In this document: positions 5,279 to 6,427 of the stretch, one piece after another | How the letters are laid out: each line of letters opens with the position of its first letter | How positions within the stretch are numbered: position 1 is the first letter of the stretch | Source of the DNA: Bacillota bacterium | Lineage (GTDB): Bacteria; Bacillota; Clostridia; Lachnospirales; Lachnospiraceae | Assembly: GCA_023421075.1 (NCBI GenBank) | Contig: JAEZUM010000010.1 | Span: forward strand, 1 to 6,427 | Reading direction: 5' to 3' | DNA: 6,427 bases | Made by a program: the position numbers and the translations under genes | The notes under the pieces: model-generated | The model's database searches: none | What the model was told of the DNA's origin: nothing | The model's input: the letters and a program-made list of their open reading frames with translations, nothing else

Positions 5279-6427
5279 ATGTTAGGGCAGTATGATGTTT
5301 ATAATGATATTCAGGCTAGGACAGGCGGTGAAATATACATAGGTGTGGTAGGGCCGGTTAGAACAGGAAAATCTACCTTTATTAAGAGATTTATGGATCT
5401 CTTGGTAATACCGGGTATCGAAGATGTCCATAGCAAAGAGAGGGCAATCGATGAATTGCCACAAGCTGCGGCCGGCAGGACGATTATGACGACCGAGCCC
5501 AAATTCATACCGAAGGAAGCTGCCACAATTACATTTGACGATGAAACTAAAGTTAAGATCCGTCTGATTGACTGCGTAGGGTATATGGTGGACGGCGCCT
5601 CCGGTCATATTGAGAATCAGCATGAACGAATGGTAAAAACCCCTTGGTTTGACCATGAGATTCCTTTTACCCAGGCGGCAGAAATAGGTACGAAGAAGGT
5701 TATCAATGAACATTCTACCATTGGCGTCGTAGTAACGACTGATGGTAGTTTTGGTGAGCTTGGCAGAGCGAACTATAAGCTTCCTGAGGAGCGTACCATC
5801 AATGAATTGAAACATCTCGGTAAGCCCTTTATCGTATTACTCAATACGAATAAGCCCTATTCCAATGAGACGCTCCATATAGCCGAAGAGATGCAGGAAG
5901 AGTACAATGTTCCTGTTCTTCCGATCAATGCAGAGCAGTTAAGAAAAGAAGATATCACCAGAATAATGGAGAATATTTTATCCGCCTTCCCGATCACTGA
6001 GCTTGATTTTTATATGCCAAAGTGGGCTGAGATGCTCCCCGCAGATCATTGGCTGAAAAAGGATCTGGTTGCGTCTGTTAAGGGATTATTCCAGAATATC
6101 TCGCAGATGAAGGATACAAAGACATCCACTCTGGAGACTGACAGTCAATATGTAAAACGCTTTAAGATCGATAAGATTAATATGCAGGACGGTGTAGTCA
6201 GTGTAAATGTTGACTTTGATGACATGTATTATTATCAGATACTGAGTGATCTGATTGGAGTACCGATTAACGGAGAGTATCAATTAATCGCAACATTAAA
6301 GGAACTGGCCGGGCGGAAATCCGAGTATGAGAAGGTTAGTAGCGCAGCGGACCAGGTTCGCCGAAAGGGCTATGGTATTGTATCTCCTATGAGAAACGAA
6401 GTGACCATCGAAGAGCCGGAGATTATA
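5279..6427 (+). CDS. spoIVA: Stage IV sporulation protein A, spore coat basement ATPase (partial, 3' end outside window)
   Basis: SpoIVA is the mother-cell ATPase that polymerises on the forespore surface and forms the platform for the spore coat; it is also needed for cortex formation. The frame is open to the window edge and gives 383 residues; Bacillus subtilis SpoIVA has 492, so about 110 C-terminal residues are outside. It starts MLGQYDVYNDIQARTGG. The Walker A motif GPVRTGKST is at 25-33 (Lys31), TIMTTEP with the conserved sensor threonines is at 68-74, and the Walker B-like LIDCVGY is at 96-102 (Asp98). TPWFDHEIPFTQAAEIGTKK (121-140), EHSTIGVVVTTDG (144-156) and GKPFIVLLNTNKPY (181-194) follow, then the middle domain from about 240. 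No stop or frameshift is visible. The gene is evidence that the organism forms endospores. It has its own likely SigmaE promoter and a strong ribosome binding site. The membrane-anchoring C-terminal helix is not in view. Confidence 0.97.
   Translation, partial: MLGQYDVYNDIQARTGGEIYIGVVGPVRTGKSTFIKRFMDLLVIPGIEDVHSKERAIDELPQAAAGRTIMTTEPKFIPKEAATITFDDETKVKIRLIDCVGYMVDGASGHIENQHERMVKTPWFDHEIPFTQAAEIGTKKVINEHSTIGVVVTTDGSFGELGRANYKLPEERTINELKHLGKPFIVLLNTNKPYSNETLHIAEEMQEEYNVPVLPINAEQLRKEDITRIMENILSAFPITELDFYMPKWAEMLPADHWLKKDLVASVKGLFQNISQMKDTKTSTLETDSQYVKRFKIDKINMQDGVVSVNVDFDDMYYYQILSDLIGVPINGEYQLIATLKELAGRKSEYEKVSSAADQVRRKGYGIVSPMRNEVTIEEPEII

Noticed and set aside
5282..5815. 177-codon frame on the - strand
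   Set aside because: It lies antisense to spoIVA, whose translation on the + strand matches the family throughout. It is a codon-bias shadow.

Overview
The window is a stretch of a spore-forming member of the Clostridia, most likely Lachnospiraceae. The reasons are the der-plsY-gpsA-spoIVA gene set, the protein sequences (SpoIVA in particular reads as the clostridial form), moderate-to-low GC, strong AAGGAGG-type ribosome binding sites, and AT-rich intergenic DNA. The genus is not certain. All convincing genes lie on the + strand.

Layout: bases 1-74 hold the last codons of an upstream gene, probably a DUF512-family protein. Bases 115-3111 are a compact housekeeping block. It contains der (two-domain ribosome-assembly GTPase), plsY (acyl-phosphate:glycerol-3-phosphate acyltransferase, one base after der) and gpsA (glycerol-3-phosphate dehydrogenase). 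GpsA makes the glycerol 3-phosphate that PlsY acylates, so these two neighbours supply the first steps of phospholipid synthesis. Bases 3112-3764 carry no convincing gene. Their main content is a very large imperfect palindrome (about 3122-3457, centred on 3289), followed by an AT-rich leader with candidate promoters. Next come an inositol-monophosphatase-family phosphatase (3765-4526) and a GrpB/UPF0157-family protein (4606-5181). The last gene is spoIVA, the ATPase that forms the base of the spore coat. It starts at 5279 and runs off the right edge with 383 codons visible. A plausible SigmaE-type promoter lies just upstream of it.

The most unusual item is the palindrome between gpsA and the phosphatase gene. 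Its arms match over about 165 bases each with almost no net length difference, it ends in a perfect 8-bp hairpin with a 3-base loop, and both arms begin a similar MKEG..AS reading frame on opposite strands. It looks like a miniature inverted-repeat element rather than a gene. It sits in an interval, with the phosphatase and GrpB genes, that separates gpsA from spoIVA; these two are often close neighbours in related genomes. I see no CRISPR array, tRNA, rRNA, transposase gene or defence system here, and the rest of the window is ordinary chromosomal core.
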